64,000 nucleotides of DNA from Candidatus Rhodoblastus alkanivorans (GCF_022760755.1 NZ_JAIVFP010000001.1:3700001-3764000), one strand, 5' to 3'; shown: positions 27,023 through 36,254, numbered from the stretch's first letter. Notes: a model not told the origin generated them from the sequence alone. Numbers and translations are program-made.

Positions 27023-28243
27023 ATGCCGAGCTTTTCCTACCGCGCCCTCTCCGACGGCGGCGACCTGCGCGAAGGCCAGGTCGAGGCCGCCTCCCGTGAG
27101 GCGGCGGAAGAGGCGGTCTGGCGGCTCGGTCTGACGCCCTTCGAATGGCGCGACGGCGCCGCGTCGCCCAGGCTGAGCCTGCTCTCCTTTCTCGTCCGCG
27201 AGCCCAAGCCCAGCGCGGCGCGGCTCGCCGGCTTCACCCGCGAATTCGCGACCCTCGAACAGGCCGATATTCCGCTCGACCAGAGCCTGCGCCTGCTCGC
27301 GGCGCAAAACGCCTCGCCCGCCCTGCGCAGGATCGCCGACGACATTCTCAAACAAGTGGTGGACGGCGCCTCTTTGTCGCAGGCCCTCGCCGCGCGGCCC
27401 GACGTGTTCGGCCAGGATTACGTCCAGGTGGTGCGCGAGGGCGAAAGCGTCGGGCGTGTGGGCGAGGCCTTGAGCGAACTCGCCGACATGCTGGAGCGGC
27501 GCCAGGAATTGCGCGGCCGCGTCCAGAGCGCCCTGGTCTATCCCGCATTGCTCGTTGTCATGGCGATCGGCTCGACGGCGGTGGTGCTCGGCACGCTCAT
27601 TCCCAATATCGCGCCCATTTTCACCGACAATGGCAAGCCCATGCCAGCCGGGCTGCAATTCATCCTTGGCCTTGAGGCCCATGGCGGCGAGATCGCGCTC
27701 GCCGCCGCGCTCCTTGGCGCCGCGATTTTTTTCGCCCTGCGCGTGACGGCCGCGCGGCCCGCCTGGCGCTCAGGCCTAGACCGTTTCCTGCTGCGCCTGC
27801 CGGCGGTCGGAGGCCTGTTGCGAAAGCTCGCGACCGCGCGCTTCGCGCGCTCGCTCGGTTCGATGCTGAAGGCCGGCGCGCCCATGCTTCAGGCGCTCGA
27901 CAGCGCGCGCCTTTCGGTGAGCAACCATTATCTGCGCGAGCGCTTCGCCCACACCATCGAGGAGGTGCGCGGCGGCGCGCGCCTCAGCGCCAGCCTGCGC
28001 GCCATTGATTTCTTCCCTCCGGCGGCGGCGCAAATGATCGCCATAGGCGAGGAGACCGGCCAGACCCCCGCCATGCTGCTGCGGCTCGCCGCCATGTTCG
28101 AGCGCGACACGCAGGCCGCAATCGAACGGGTGATGAGCCTGCTCACGCCGCTGCTGACGGTGACCATCGCCAGCGTCGTCGGCGGGCTGATCCTGACCGT
28201 GATGGACGCCGTGCTCAGCATCAACGATCTGGCGATGAAATGA
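27023..28243 (+). CDS. gspF: GspF, type II secretion inner-membrane platform protein
   Basis: 406 residues with two copies of the T2SSF domain (LAGFTREFATLEQADIPLDQSL; RFARSLGSMLKAGAPMLQALD) and three membrane helices, the last near the C-terminus (LLTVTIASVVGGLILTVMDAV). It forms the platform that GspE turns or pushes. It starts directly after gspE and its TGA overlaps the ATG of gspH. No missing segment compared with the family (about 400 residues). Confidence 0.95.
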   Translation: MPSFSYRALSDGGDLREGQVEAASREAAEEAVWRLGLTPFEWRDGAASPRLSLLSFLVREPKPSAARLAGFTREFATLEQADIPLDQSLRLLAAQNASPALRRIADDILKQVVDGASLSQALAARPDVFGQDYVQVVREGESVGRVGEALSELADMLERRQELRGRVQSALVYPALLVVMAIGSTAVVLGTLIPNIAPIFTDNGKPMPAGLQFILGLEAHGGEIALAAALLGAAIFFALRVTAARPAWRSGLDRFLLRLPAVGGLLRKLATARFARSLGSMLKAGAPMLQALDSARLSVSNHYLRERFAHTIEEVRGGARLSASLRAIDFFPPAAAQMIAIGEETGQTPAMLLRLAAMFERDTQAAIERVMSLLTPLLTVTIASVVGGLILTVMDAVLSINDLAMK

Positions 28244-28827
28244 CGCGCCGACCGGCCCAACGAACAACGCTATCGGTCCTTGCAAAGGTCCGATGGCGTC
28301 CGCGCCGACCGGCGCGGCGTCGGCTGACCCCGACGGGTGCGCTTACGAATGTAAGGGCCAATAGAAAGATCCCCCGCGCCGGCTTCACCATGCTGGAAAT
28401 GCTGGTCGCCCTCGCCGTTCTGGCAATGGCCGGGGCGCTCGCCTCGCAATTGCTGCGGCCGCGCTCGCCGCGCCTGCGGCTCGAAGCGGCGACGCGGGCC
28501 TTGTGCGCGACCTTGCGCGCCGCGCGTTCGCGGGCGATCGCCGCCGACGCCCCGGCGATCGTCGCCATCGACCTCGTCGCCAAGACCTATTCGTCGCCGG
28601 TCGCCGGCCTCGGCCGCCTGCCGAAAGAGGTCGCGATCAAAGTGAACGTCGCCCATGACGAGGCGCGCGGCGGCGCCGGCGCCATCCGCTTCTTCCCCGA
28701 TGGCGGCGCGACCGGCGGCGACATTCTTCTCGCCCTTGGCGGTTCGCAGGCGAAGATTTCGGTCAACTGGCTCACGGGAGGAACGACATGCGCGCTGGTC
28801 TCGGGCGGCGTCGCGGCTTCACTCTGA
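28240..28827 (+). CDS. gspH: GspH, minor pseudopilin of type II secretion
   Basis: 195 residues. Prepilin motif RAGFTMLEMLVALAVLAMAG with Glu at +5, followed by a GspH-like body (RALCATLRAARSRAIAADAP; IRFFPDGGATGGDI). The ATG at 28240 overlaps the gspF stop, but it gives an unusually long, Arg-rich leader of about 48 residues before the cleavage site; the true start may be later, although no ATG or GTG is in frame before the motif. Overlaps gspI by about 40 bp. Confidence 0.82.
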   Translation: MTRRPAQRTTLSVLAKVRWRPRRPARRRLTPTGALTNVRANRKIPRAGFTMLEMLVALAVLAMAGALASQLLRPRSPRLRLEAATRALCATLRAARSRAIAADAPAIVAIDLVAKTYSSPVAGLGRLPKEVAIKVNVAHDEARGGAGAIRFFPDGGATGGDILLALGGSQAKISVNWLTGGTTCALVSGGVAASL

Positions 28828-29201
28828 TCGAGACTTTGGCAGCCTTCGCCATCATGGCGCTCGCGCTCGGCCAATTGCTGCGCGCCATCGGCGTCGGCGC
28901 GCAAAGCGAGCGCCGCGCCGATTTCCTGCTGCGCGCGACGGCGGACGCCCGGTCGCAACTCGCCGAACTCGGCGTCTCCGAGCCGCTCGCGCCGGGAGAA
29001 ACCTCCAGCCGCTATGACGACGGCCTTTCATGGACGCTCGACGTCGCTCGCGACCGCGTCGTCGCCTCGCCGGGAGGCGCTCCGCTCATGACCGCCTACC
29101 GCCTGCGTCTCGACGTCCGCTCGTTCGCGGGCGGCGGCGAGCATCTGACCTTCGTCGCCGAAAAGCTGTCGGTCCCCAAGCCCGAGGGCGACCTTCCATG
29201 A
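28788..29201 (+). CDS. gspI: GspI, minor pseudopilin of type II secretion
   Basis: 137 residues. The leader RRRGFTLIETLAAFAIMALA is a classical prepilin signal; the body is short as expected for GspI, the protein that nucleates the GspI-J-K tip. The ATG lies within the 3' end of gspH in another frame, and its stop overlaps gspJ (ATGA). The chain of overlaps gspF-H-I-J shows a single coupled operon. Confidence 0.88.
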   Translation: MRAGLGRRRGFTLIETLAAFAIMALALGQLLRAIGVGAQSERRADFLLRATADARSQLAELGVSEPLAPGETSSRYDDGLSWTLDVARDRVVASPGGAPLMTAYRLRLDVRSFAGGGEHLTFVAEKLSVPKPEGDLP

Positions 29202-29812
29202 AACGGCGGCCCCCCGACGGCTTCACCCTGCTGGAGCTTCTGGTCGCGCTGAGCCTGGTCAGCCTGATGATCGTCGCCCTCGCCGGGGGCCTGAGGATCG
29301 GGACGCGCGCCTGGCAGAGCGGCCGCGCCGGCGTCTCGATCGACGAGGCGGAGCTCGCCGCCCGCGCGATCGCGGGCCAGCTGGAGCGCGCCTTCCCCGC
29401 GACCCTGCGCCGCGCCAACGGCCCGCCCGTGGTCGCCTTCGACGGCGGCCCCGACAACTGCCGTTTCGTCGCGCTGAGCGAGGGCGACGCCCAATGGGGC
29501 GGGCTCATCGCCACGGAAATCGGGATCGACGGCGCAGGCCCCGGGCGGAGCCTCGACGCCTGGACGCAAGTGTTCCGCGAGGACGACTTCGCGAACGGCC
29601 GCGACGCCATGCGCGAAACCCGGCTCATCGACCGTCTCGCCTTCCTGCGCTTTTCCTATTACGGCGCGGCGGATTCGTCGCAAAAGCCGCGCTGGCGCGA
29701 CGACTGGCGCCGCGCCGCCCTGCCGCCCCTGCTGGTCAGGGCCCGCATCGGCCTCAACGGCCCGAACGGCGTCATCGAAACATCGGCGATTGTGGATTTG
29801 CGCCAGCGATAG
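29198..29812 (+). CDS. gspJ: GspJ, minor pseudopilin of type II secretion
   Basis: 204 residues with prepilin signal PPDGFTLLELLVALSLVSLM and a GspJ-type body (LRIGTRAWQSGRAG, then FLRFSYYGAADSSQKPRWRDDW near the end). It forms the pseudopilus tip with GspI and GspK. The ATG at 29198 is taken because it overlaps the gspI stop and puts the cleavage site at residue 8; the frame is open upstream but that part is antifunctional, Arg-rich sequence. Confidence 0.9.
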   Translation: MKRRPPDGFTLLELLVALSLVSLMIVALAGGLRIGTRAWQSGRAGVSIDEAELAARAIAGQLERAFPATLRRANGPPVVAFDGGPDNCRFVALSEGDAQWGGLIATEIGIDGAGPGRSLDAWTQVFREDDFANGRDAMRETRLIDRLAFLRFSYYGAADSSQKPRWRDDWRRAALPPLLVRARIGLNGPNGVIETSAIVDLRQR

Positions 29813-29885
29813 GCGCTTTGCCGGACTGTCGCGTCGCTGTCAGAAATTTGCGGCATTTTCCGCGCAGCCGGCCCGGAGGGAGGCG

Positions 29886-30497
29886 TTGAACAGGCTCAAG
29901 ACAATTACGCTCGCCGTTTTGGCCGTCATCGATGTCGCGGCCGCGGGTTTCGCCTGGCGCAGTGTCGCCGGCGACGCCGCCGTCGTCGATCTTCCGCGGC
30001 GAGCGTCCGCCGCGATCATGCCGGCCGCGCCATCGGACGAGCCTGTCGCCGCGCCCGGAGACGACCCGGAAACCCTGGCGCGGCCTCTGTTCACCAAATC
30101 GCGGCGGCCCTGGCGCGGCGCGCAGGACGCGGCGAGCGACGGGGATGGCTCGCCGCCGCCCGCCGGACTGAAGCTGCACGCCATCATCGCCTTCGATCGC
30201 TCGACGCGCGCCTTCGTCACCTCCGACGCCGATGCGCAAGGGCGATGGCTGCGCGTCGGCGAGACCTTCGAAAGCTGGACGGTCGCCGGCATCTCGCGCC
30301 AGGACATCTCCCTGCGCCTGAACGCCAGCCTGCTCCATTTCGGCCTCGATTACGACGATGCGGCGCGCGCCGCGCCGGAGCCGCCGCCGGCCCCCCCGCC
30401 GCGCGGAAAAGAGGGCGATGAACGCCCGCCGCCGGCCAAAATCGTTTCGCCGAAGGCCTTCGACGGCATGAGGGCGGCGAAAAGGGGCGAACATTGA
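29886..30497 (+). CDS. short GspC-like (GspC/GspN) type II secretion protein
   Basis: 203 residues. One N-terminal membrane helix (LKTITLAVLAVIDVAAAGFAW), a Pro/Asp-rich periplasmic linker, then a beta domain (LHAIIAFDRSTRAFVTSD; RVGETFESWTVAGIS) that resembles the homology region of GspC, which links the inner-membrane platform to the secretin. The PDZ or coiled-coil end of typical GspC is replaced by a Pro/Ala/Lys-rich tail. The TTG at 29886 follows GGAGGGAGG. No other GspC candidate lies in the locus, so this likely fills that role. Confidence 0.65.
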   Translation: MNRLKTITLAVLAVIDVAAAGFAWRSVAGDAAVVDLPRRASAAIMPAAPSDEPVAAPGDDPETLARPLFTKSRRPWRGAQDAASDGDGSPPPAGLKLHAIIAFDRSTRAFVTSDADAQGRWLRVGETFESWTVAGISRQDISLRLNASLLHFGLDYDDAARAAPEPPPAPPPRGKEGDERPPPAKIVSPKAFDGMRAAKRGEH

Positions 30498-30543
30498 GCA
30501 AAAGTACCGATTTGCCAAAAAGCGACTATTTTATGCTTTCTTT

Positions 30544-30572
30544 ATGTCATTGATCTGTCTCTTAAAACTCAT
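30544..30572 (+). promoter_or_regulatory. candidate Pho box (PhoB site)
   Basis: Three 7-mers spaced every 11 bp: ATGTCAT at 30544, CTGTCTC at 30555 and a weak AACTCAT at 30566. They match the PhoB half-site CTGTCAT at 6, 5 and 4 of 7 positions, with the 4-bp linker of the consensus. It lies about 80-105 bp before the phosphoesterase gene at 30650. Spacing and match are seen; PhoB control is inferred. Confidence 0.55.
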
Positions 30573-30649
30573 CAAACAATCATCAAGCTCCGTCATGGTG
30601 CACGCGCAATTTTGCACCCCCTTTCATCGCAGGGAAAAGGTCAAAATCC

Positions 30650-32809
30650 ATGCGCGATCATGCGTTCAACACGACCAGACTCAAACGTCATCTTTGCTCC
30701 TTCGTCGCGCTCGGCGCCGTCATGGCCAACGCCATGACGCCGAGCCTCGTTTTCGCCGCCACGGCGGAGGCGATCAAGACCCGCACGCCGATCAAGCACG
30801 TCATCGTCATCATCGGCGAGAACCGCAGCTTCGACCATATTTTCGCGACCTATAAGCCGGTCAACAAAAACGAGAAAGTGCTGAACCTGCTCTCCGAAGG
30901 CATTGTCAAGGCCGACGGCTCGCCCGGCCCGGACTACAGCAAAGCCGCTCAAGAACAAGCCAGCGACACCACGACTTATCAGAACGCCCCGACGCAGACC
31001 GGCCCCTATGCCGTCCTGCCTCCGGCGCTGACCGGCGGCCCCGCAGCGCCCTATTTCTGCAAAGCGCTCGGCGTCAACGCAACCTCCTGCGTCGCGGACG
31101 CCAATATCGCTTTCGCCAAGACAATCGAAAACGGCCTGCCCGACAATTATTACAAATATCTGCTGACCGGCGGCACTGGGCAGGCAAGCCACGTTCCCGA
31201 CGCGCGCGTGTTCTATGCCGGCAAGGACGCCAGCCACCTGCCGAACGGCCCCTATCAGCTGACCAACGCCAAATATCCCTATGACGCCTATGCGGCGAGC
31301 CCGGTCCATCGCTTCTTCCAGATGTGGCAGCAGCTCGACTGCAAGGCCGACCGCGGCCACGGCGCCAAGGGTTTCGGCTGCCGCAACGATCTGTATCCCT
31401 GGGTCGAGGCCACCGTCGGCGCCGGCTCCAATGGCGCGGCGCAGCCGTCGGGCTTCAACGATTCCACGACCGGCGAAGGCTCGACCTCGATGGGCTTCTT
31501 CAACGTCGAGAATGGCGACGCGCCCTATCTGAAAAAGCTCGCCGACGACTATACGATGAGCGACAATTATCATCAGGGCGTCGCCGGCGGCACCGGCGCC
31601 AACCACGTCATGCTCGGCTATGCCGACGCGATCTGGTTCTCCGACGGCGCCGGCCATGCCGCGGTTCCGCCGCACAACACGGTGAACCCGTCCGCGCCCG
31701 GCGCGACCGGCCCCGGCGGCTCGGCGCTGAGCGAGATCGAAAATCCCAATCCGCAGCCCGGCACGAATAATTATTACATTCAGGACGGCTATGGCGGCGG
31801 CTCGGGCTCGCCGACCGCGGTTTCGCCCAAGGCCAGCTACGGCGGCGGCTCCTATGTCGCTTGCGCCGACGCGACCGAGCCCGGCGTCGGCCCGATCCTC
31901 AACTATCTCGGCGCCCTGCGCCGGCCGGTTCCGTCACGCTGCCAGAACGGCCATTATTATCTCATGAACAACTACAACCCGGGTTATTTCGGCGACGGCT
32001 CCAACGCCTATGCCGATAAAAACCCGGACAATTATGTGTTCACGGTTCCGCCGACCAGCGTCCGCAGCATCGGCGACGAACTCAACGATCACAAAATCGG
32101 CTGGGCCTATTATGGCGACCAGTACAACATCTATCTGACCGACAAATATCAGCTGAAGTGGAATAACGGCGACGAGTACTGCAATATCTGTAACTGGGCG
32201 CAATATTCCACCTCGATCATGACCGACGCCGGCCAGCGCGCGGCCCATATCAAGGATACGACCGACCTCTACGCCGCAATCAAGAGCGGCGACCTCCCGG
32301 CTGTGTCCTATGTCAAGCCGAGCGGCCTGGTCGACGGCCATCCGGCTTCCTCGAAGCTCAACCTCTTCGAGGGCTTCACCAAGAAGATCGTCAACATGGT
32401 GAAGGCCAATCCGAAGCTGTGGGACGACACCGCGATCCTCGTCACCTTCGACGAGGGCGGCGGCTATTGGGATTCGGGCTATGTCCAGCCGGTCGATTTC
32501 TTCGGCGACGGCACGCGCGTTCCGATGATCATCGTGTCGAAATATTCGACGGGCGGCCACATCAACCACAGCTATACCGACCACGCGTCGGTGGTGAAGT
32601 TCATCGAGGCGAACTGGGACCTGCCGCCGATCACCTCGCGCAGCCGCGACAACCTGCCGAACCCGCGCACCGAGGAAAATCCCTATGTGCCGGTCAATTC
32701 GCCGGCGATCGGCGACATGATGGACATGTTCCAGTTCGCTCGTCACGATGGCCATGGTGAAGATCACGACCGCTTCGGCGGCTATGGTTATGGTTACGGC
32801 AAGAACTGA
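30650..32809 (+). CDS. exported phosphoesterase (phospholipase C / acid phosphatase family)
   Basis: 719 residues. A signal peptide (HLCSFVALGAVMANAMTPSLVFA) precedes the family core: PIKHVIVIIGENRSFDHIFATY holds the N-terminal metal-binding Glu-Asn, GGTGANHVMLGYAD a further site, and LVTFDEGGGYWDSG the C-terminal Asp/Glu site. Family members cleave phosphomonoesters or phospholipids outside the cytoplasm. The C-terminus has a His/Gly/Tyr-rich run (GHGEDHDRFGGYGYGYG). It follows the gsp operon by 150 bp, has a Pho-box-like element upstream and a terminator downstream, and is a likely T2SS substrate. Confidence 0.85.
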   Translation: MRDHAFNTTRLKRHLCSFVALGAVMANAMTPSLVFAATAEAIKTRTPIKHVIVIIGENRSFDHIFATYKPVNKNEKVLNLLSEGIVKADGSPGPDYSKAAQEQASDTTTYQNAPTQTGPYAVLPPALTGGPAAPYFCKALGVNATSCVADANIAFAKTIENGLPDNYYKYLLTGGTGQASHVPDARVFYAGKDASHLPNGPYQLTNAKYPYDAYAASPVHRFFQMWQQLDCKADRGHGAKGFGCRNDLYPWVEATVGAGSNGAAQPSGFNDSTTGEGSTSMGFFNVENGDAPYLKKLADDYTMSDNYHQGVAGGTGANHVMLGYADAIWFSDGAGHAAVPPHNTVNPSAPGATGPGGSALSEIENPNPQPGTNNYYIQDGYGGGSGSPTAVSPKASYGGGSYVACADATEPGVGPILNYLGALRRPVPSRCQNGHYYLMNNYNPGYFGDGSNAYADKNPDNYVFTVPPTSVRSIGDELNDHKIGWAYYGDQYNIYLTDKYQLKWNNGDEYCNICNWAQYSTSIMTDAGQRAAHIKDTTDLYAAIKSGDLPAVSYVKPSGLVDGHPASSKLNLFEGFTKKIVNMVKANPKLWDDTAILVTFDEGGGYWDSGYVQPVDFFGDGTRVPMIIVSKYSTGGHINHSYTDHASVVKFIEANWDLPPITSRSRDNLPNPRTEENPYVPVNSPAIGDMMDMFQFARHDGHGEDHDRFGGYGYGYGKN

Positions 32810-32845
32810 GGTTTTCGCTCGCGCCAGCCGGTAGAATCAAAATTG

Positions 32846-32874
32846 CGCCCCGCCGAATGGCGGGGCGTATTTTT
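32846..32874 (+). terminator. intrinsic terminator of the phosphoesterase gene
   Basis: Perfect 9-bp stem CGCCCCGCC / GGCGGGGCG with a GAAT loop, followed by TATTTTT. It begins 37 bp after the stop codon. Confidence 0.9.
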
Positions 32875-32999
32875 CGGGATCCGGCATGGGACCGCGGAAG
32901 GCGACCGAACAAGCCGATCGCGGGGCGATCGGCGGGAACGTTCATCAGGCGGGTCGCGGGCCTGGGTTCAGGGCTTTCGCCCGAATTGCGCCGGGACGA

Positions 33000-33974
33000 T
33001 CATTCCGCCGTGGGCGGGGCGAACAGGCCGCCGCCGCTCCAGGACGCATTGACGCCGCGCGGCAGTTTGAATGGCGATTTGTCGCCGAGATTGCGCGCAT
33101 AGATCGCGCCGTAATCGCCGACCGTCGCCAGTATATTTTCTCGCCACGACTTTTCGAGACCCAGCGCCGTCAGGTCGAGGCTGATCGCCTTCGCCCCGCC
33201 CGGCCGCAATCTGGTCTGGGGCCGCTCGGCGGCGTGAAGAAAATGAACGACCCATGAGACGGCCGCCGTCCATTGCGGGTCGCCGATCGGCGTCGCCGTG
33301 AGGATGGGAAAAACGGCCAGCGGTTCGGCGAGGATCTTGCTATCGAAATGGTTGACGCCCTTCCTCCGGCGCAGGCCGATCAGGTCGGTCGCCTCCGACG
33401 CCACCGCTTTGCAATGGCGCGAATTATAAGCGTCGAGCAGTTCGACGTCCTCCTGGAAAGGCATGGCGACGAAGCTCTTGCCGTTCCGGTCGAGGCGTTC
33501 CTCGAAGGCCTGCGACGCGGCGTCCGCCTCATGGAAACAAACCGGCGCGCCGGCAAGGTCCTCGGGCGTCTTCGCCGTCGAATCATCCTCAACCATGACG
33601 GCGTAGGTCTCGAAAAAAGCGGCCGGCCCCGGCGCGACCTTGCGGGCGAGGGAGGTCTCGGCGATTTCCGGTTCGGTCAGGAAAAGCACGTCAAAGGAGC
33701 CGGAATTCAGGGCCGTGTTATCCTTGGGCAGGTCGATCGCCTCGAATTCGATCTTCGCATCCGAACCGAAAGCGGCGACCGCAATGGCCTGACAGATGTC
33801 TGGATAAAGACCCTTCCAGCCGGACCCGGCCTGCCACGCCAGACCGGGACGCGCGAAAGCGGCGCAGGTCAGATGGCCGCGGGCCTTGATGTCGGCGAGA
33901 CGCGATTGGGCGCAAACGGAAGGCGCCGCAAGGGCGCCGGCGAGGAGGAACAGAGCGGAAAGTCTGGAGAGCAT
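33000..33974 (-). CDS. periplasmic solute-binding protein, amino-acid-type family 3
   Basis: 324 residues with signal peptide (LSRLSALFLLAGALAAPSVCAQ). The mature protein has two-lobed binding-protein features such as LADIKARGHLTCAA, LYPDICQAIAVAAFG and a C-terminal VGDYGAIYARNLG, which is the pattern of AapJ/BztA-type general amino-acid binding proteins. No permease or ATPase gene is adjacent, so it is an orphan. The ATG at 33974 is chosen for the signal peptide. It lies 103 bp downstream of the second phosphoesterase, after a hairpin, and may be partly co-transcribed. The ligand is unknown. Confidence 0.75.
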   Translation of the reverse strand: MLSRLSALFLLAGALAAPSVCAQSRLADIKARGHLTCAAFARPGLAWQAGSGWKGLYPDICQAIAVAAFGSDAKIEFEAIDLPKDNTALNSGSFDVLFLTEPEIAETSLARKVAPGPAAFFETYAVMVEDDSTAKTPEDLAGAPVCFHEADAASQAFEERLDRNGKSFVAMPFQEDVELLDAYNSRHCKAVASEATDLIGLRRRKGVNHFDSKILAEPLAVFPILTATPIGDPQWTAAVSWVVHFLHAAERPQTRLRPGGAKAISLDLTALGLEKSWRENILATVGDYGAIYARNLGDKSPFKLPRGVNASWSGGGLFAPPTAE

Positions 33975-34014
33975 CTTGTCCACGGAGTCGAAGGTCGCGG
34001 CGAAGCCGCCGGAT

Positions 34015-34043
34015 AGGAAAGGCCCGCGCTGGACGCGCGGGCC
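34015..34043 (-). terminator. hairpin between phosphoesterase and binding-protein genes
   Basis: 9-bp GC stem (GGCCCGCGC / GCGCGGGCC) with a five-base loop; on the minus strand it is followed by TTTCC. The short T-run suggests only partial termination, which would leave the downstream binding-protein gene weakly coupled to the phosphoesterase. Confidence 0.5.
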
Positions 34044-34077
34044 GAAGTCGATCGTCGAGGCCGGCGAAACGCGCCGG

Positions 34078-36195
34078 TCAATTATATTTCGACAAGGTTG
34101 ACGGCAGGGTGTTGAAGCCGGCCGGAACAACGTTGGTGATGCGCTGGCGCTGGTCTTCCGGGACCACGCCGATCGCCTTGCAGGCGCCGCCGGGCCCGTT
34201 GCCGAGATGCGGCAGGGTGTTGACCACCGAATCCGGGATCATCGCCAGCGAAGCCGGCAGCAGCGGCTTGCGGCCTTCGAGACGGGCGAGGTCGAAACCG
34301 GAAAGCAGGCTTTGGGAGACCGAAGCCGGCAGATCGCGCGGTCCCAGATATTTCTGCTGGAAGCCCGCGGGACCGTACTGGTTGAAGGCGAGCGAGTTGC
34401 CGGCGGCGAGCGCATTCGCCTCGTCGGGCAGGGTCGCGAGCGGCGCAAGGCCGAAGATCGCGTTGATCGTCTCGATGATCGCGTTGTGATCGCCTTCCGC
34501 GCTCGAAACCGCGTGGGCCCGGGCGAAGGGGGAGATCAGGATCAGCGGGACGCGAATGCCGCGCGACAGCGGCAGCCTGTCCGGTCCATAGGACAGGATG
34601 CGCGGCGGAACGTGGTCGTAATGACCGTCGGATTCGTCATAGGTGATGACGATCGCGCTCTCTTTCCACAGCTTCTCGTTGCTCGCGACCGCATTGACCA
34701 CGCGCGCGGCCATGGCCTCGCTGATCTGGTGGTCGGAATAGGACGGATGGTCGTCGTCGCCCGCCTTCGACGCCTGGATCGTCGAGATATCGGACGCGGT
34801 GAGCGCCGCCGGAAAGTTCTTGTTCTGGATCGGCGGCGTCAGCCTCTGGATATTGTTGAAGCCGCCGCGGATATAGATGACGCCGCCATTTGGCATCTTG
34901 CCATTGGCGATGTCGCTGAAGAAATCGCCGAGGCCGCGCATCTTGCCGCTCAACTTCGGATTGTTGGCGATATAGCCGAAATATTGCGCGCCATTGTGAT
35001 GGCTCACATAGCTGAGATGGCTCGCGGTCGAGGTCGTGTCGGTCGGCTCGAGATCATATCCTTCCTGGTACCAGCGCCACGGAACCGGATTCCTGCCGCT
35101 CTTGGTCAGGAATTTGATGTCCTGCACCACGTCGATGAGATCGAACTTCTTGTTGCGGTCGAAATTGGACGCCGCTTTGGCCTGGCCGCCGAGGAAGCTG
35201 AGCGGCAGGCTGGCGAAGGTCAGGTTGGTCGCGATATTGGTCGAGCCGTAATATTCACCGCAGCCCGCCGGCTCGCGATTGGTCGTCGTACCGTCGAATT
35301 CCGAGCCGTAGAAGGGCTGCGGATCGTTGACGAGCGGCACGCCCTGGGTCGTTCCGCCGGAATAGGTGTTGCCGCACACCGGGGACGCCGCCAAATAAGC
35401 CGCGCCATTGGAGCCGTGCAGGACCCATTGGCTCTCTCCAGACTGGCCGGCGATCATCGCCACCGCATTCGGCGTCGAAGGCGTGTCTTCGGTCGCGAAA
35501 ATATTGTCGAAAATGGTGAAGCGCGACGCCCAATACCAGAAGAAGGGAATCGTCTCGCAATTGACATGCGACATGACGAGCCGCGCGAACTGCTTGCCCT
35601 TGGCCTGGCCGGCGGCCGAGCCGTTGGCGTAGCGGCCATATTCGTCGGCCGCGAAGCCGTCCATCCTGGCGACGCCATCCGTTCCGACGTCGATCTTCTT
35701 GGCGAGGCCGGTGTGCGAATGATCGACACTGTCGGCGAAGGTCGCATTCTGCTGCGGACCGATCAGGAAGGGCTGCACGCTCACCGTGAGGCCGGTGGCC
35801 TGATCGGTGTAGGTCTGCGTGAAGCCGGGGGTTTTCGCCGCCGAGCGCGGATTTTCGCCGTCGGAATAGAGGCCGTTGACGCCCGGAAAAGTGCCGAATT
35901 CGGCATCGAAGGACTGGTTTTCGTTGAAAATCACGAAAACGAACTTCACCCGCTTCTGCAGCGCGCGGATGAAGCGATCCTGCTTCTCGGCGCTGTAATC
36001 CATGTCGGGATCGTGATTGCGCGTATAGGGCTCGACGTCGGGTGTCGCATTCGGCTGCATATGCGCCAGCTTTTGCGTCTGTTTGCCCGAGAACTCGCCG
36101 CGCCACATATTGCTGGTCGAATCCGCCAAAGCCGGAGTCAACAGGGCGACGAGCGCAACGCCCGAAGCCAGCCATTTCTTGAATCCATTCGCCAT
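34078..36195 (-). CDS. exported phosphoesterase (phospholipase C / acid phosphatase family), second copy
   Basis: 705 residues, same family as the gene at 30650 but clearly diverged. Signal peptide ANGFKKWLASGVALVALLTPALA, then the metal motif VKFVFVIFNENQSFDAEFGTFPG; the distal site is VITYDESDGHYDHVPPR. An active-site histidine region is visible near SDHQISEAMAAR. The ATG at 36195 gives a short, normal signal peptide. It is transcribed away from the decarboxylase operon and toward the binding-protein gene. A three-unit Pho-box-like element lies about 60-90 bp upstream. Likely exported by Sec and a candidate T2SS cargo. Confidence 0.85.
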   Translation of the reverse strand: MANGFKKWLASGVALVALLTPALADSTSNMWRGEFSGKQTQKLAHMQPNATPDVEPYTRNHDPDMDYSAEKQDRFIRALQKRVKFVFVIFNENQSFDAEFGTFPGVNGLYSDGENPRSAAKTPGFTQTYTDQATGLTVSVQPFLIGPQQNATFADSVDHSHTGLAKKIDVGTDGVARMDGFAADEYGRYANGSAAGQAKGKQFARLVMSHVNCETIPFFWYWASRFTIFDNIFATEDTPSTPNAVAMIAGQSGESQWVLHGSNGAAYLAASPVCGNTYSGGTTQGVPLVNDPQPFYGSEFDGTTTNREPAGCGEYYGSTNIATNLTFASLPLSFLGGQAKAASNFDRNKKFDLIDVVQDIKFLTKSGRNPVPWRWYQEGYDLEPTDTTSTASHLSYVSHHNGAQYFGYIANNPKLSGKMRGLGDFFSDIANGKMPNGGVIYIRGGFNNIQRLTPPIQNKNFPAALTASDISTIQASKAGDDDHPSYSDHQISEAMAARVVNAVASNEKLWKESAIVITYDESDGHYDHVPPRILSYGPDRLPLSRGIRVPLILISPFARAHAVSSAEGDHNAIIETINAIFGLAPLATLPDEANALAAGNSLAFNQYGPAGFQQKYLGPRDLPASVSQSLLSGFDLARLEGRKPLLPASLAMIPDSVVNTLPHLGNGPGGACKAIGVVPEDQRQRITNVVPAGFNTLPSTLSKYN

Positions 36196-36254
36196 TTGCC
36201 AATCCCCACCAGAGTTTAGCCATGGCTTCCTTAATGTTGCCACATTGCGGCCTG

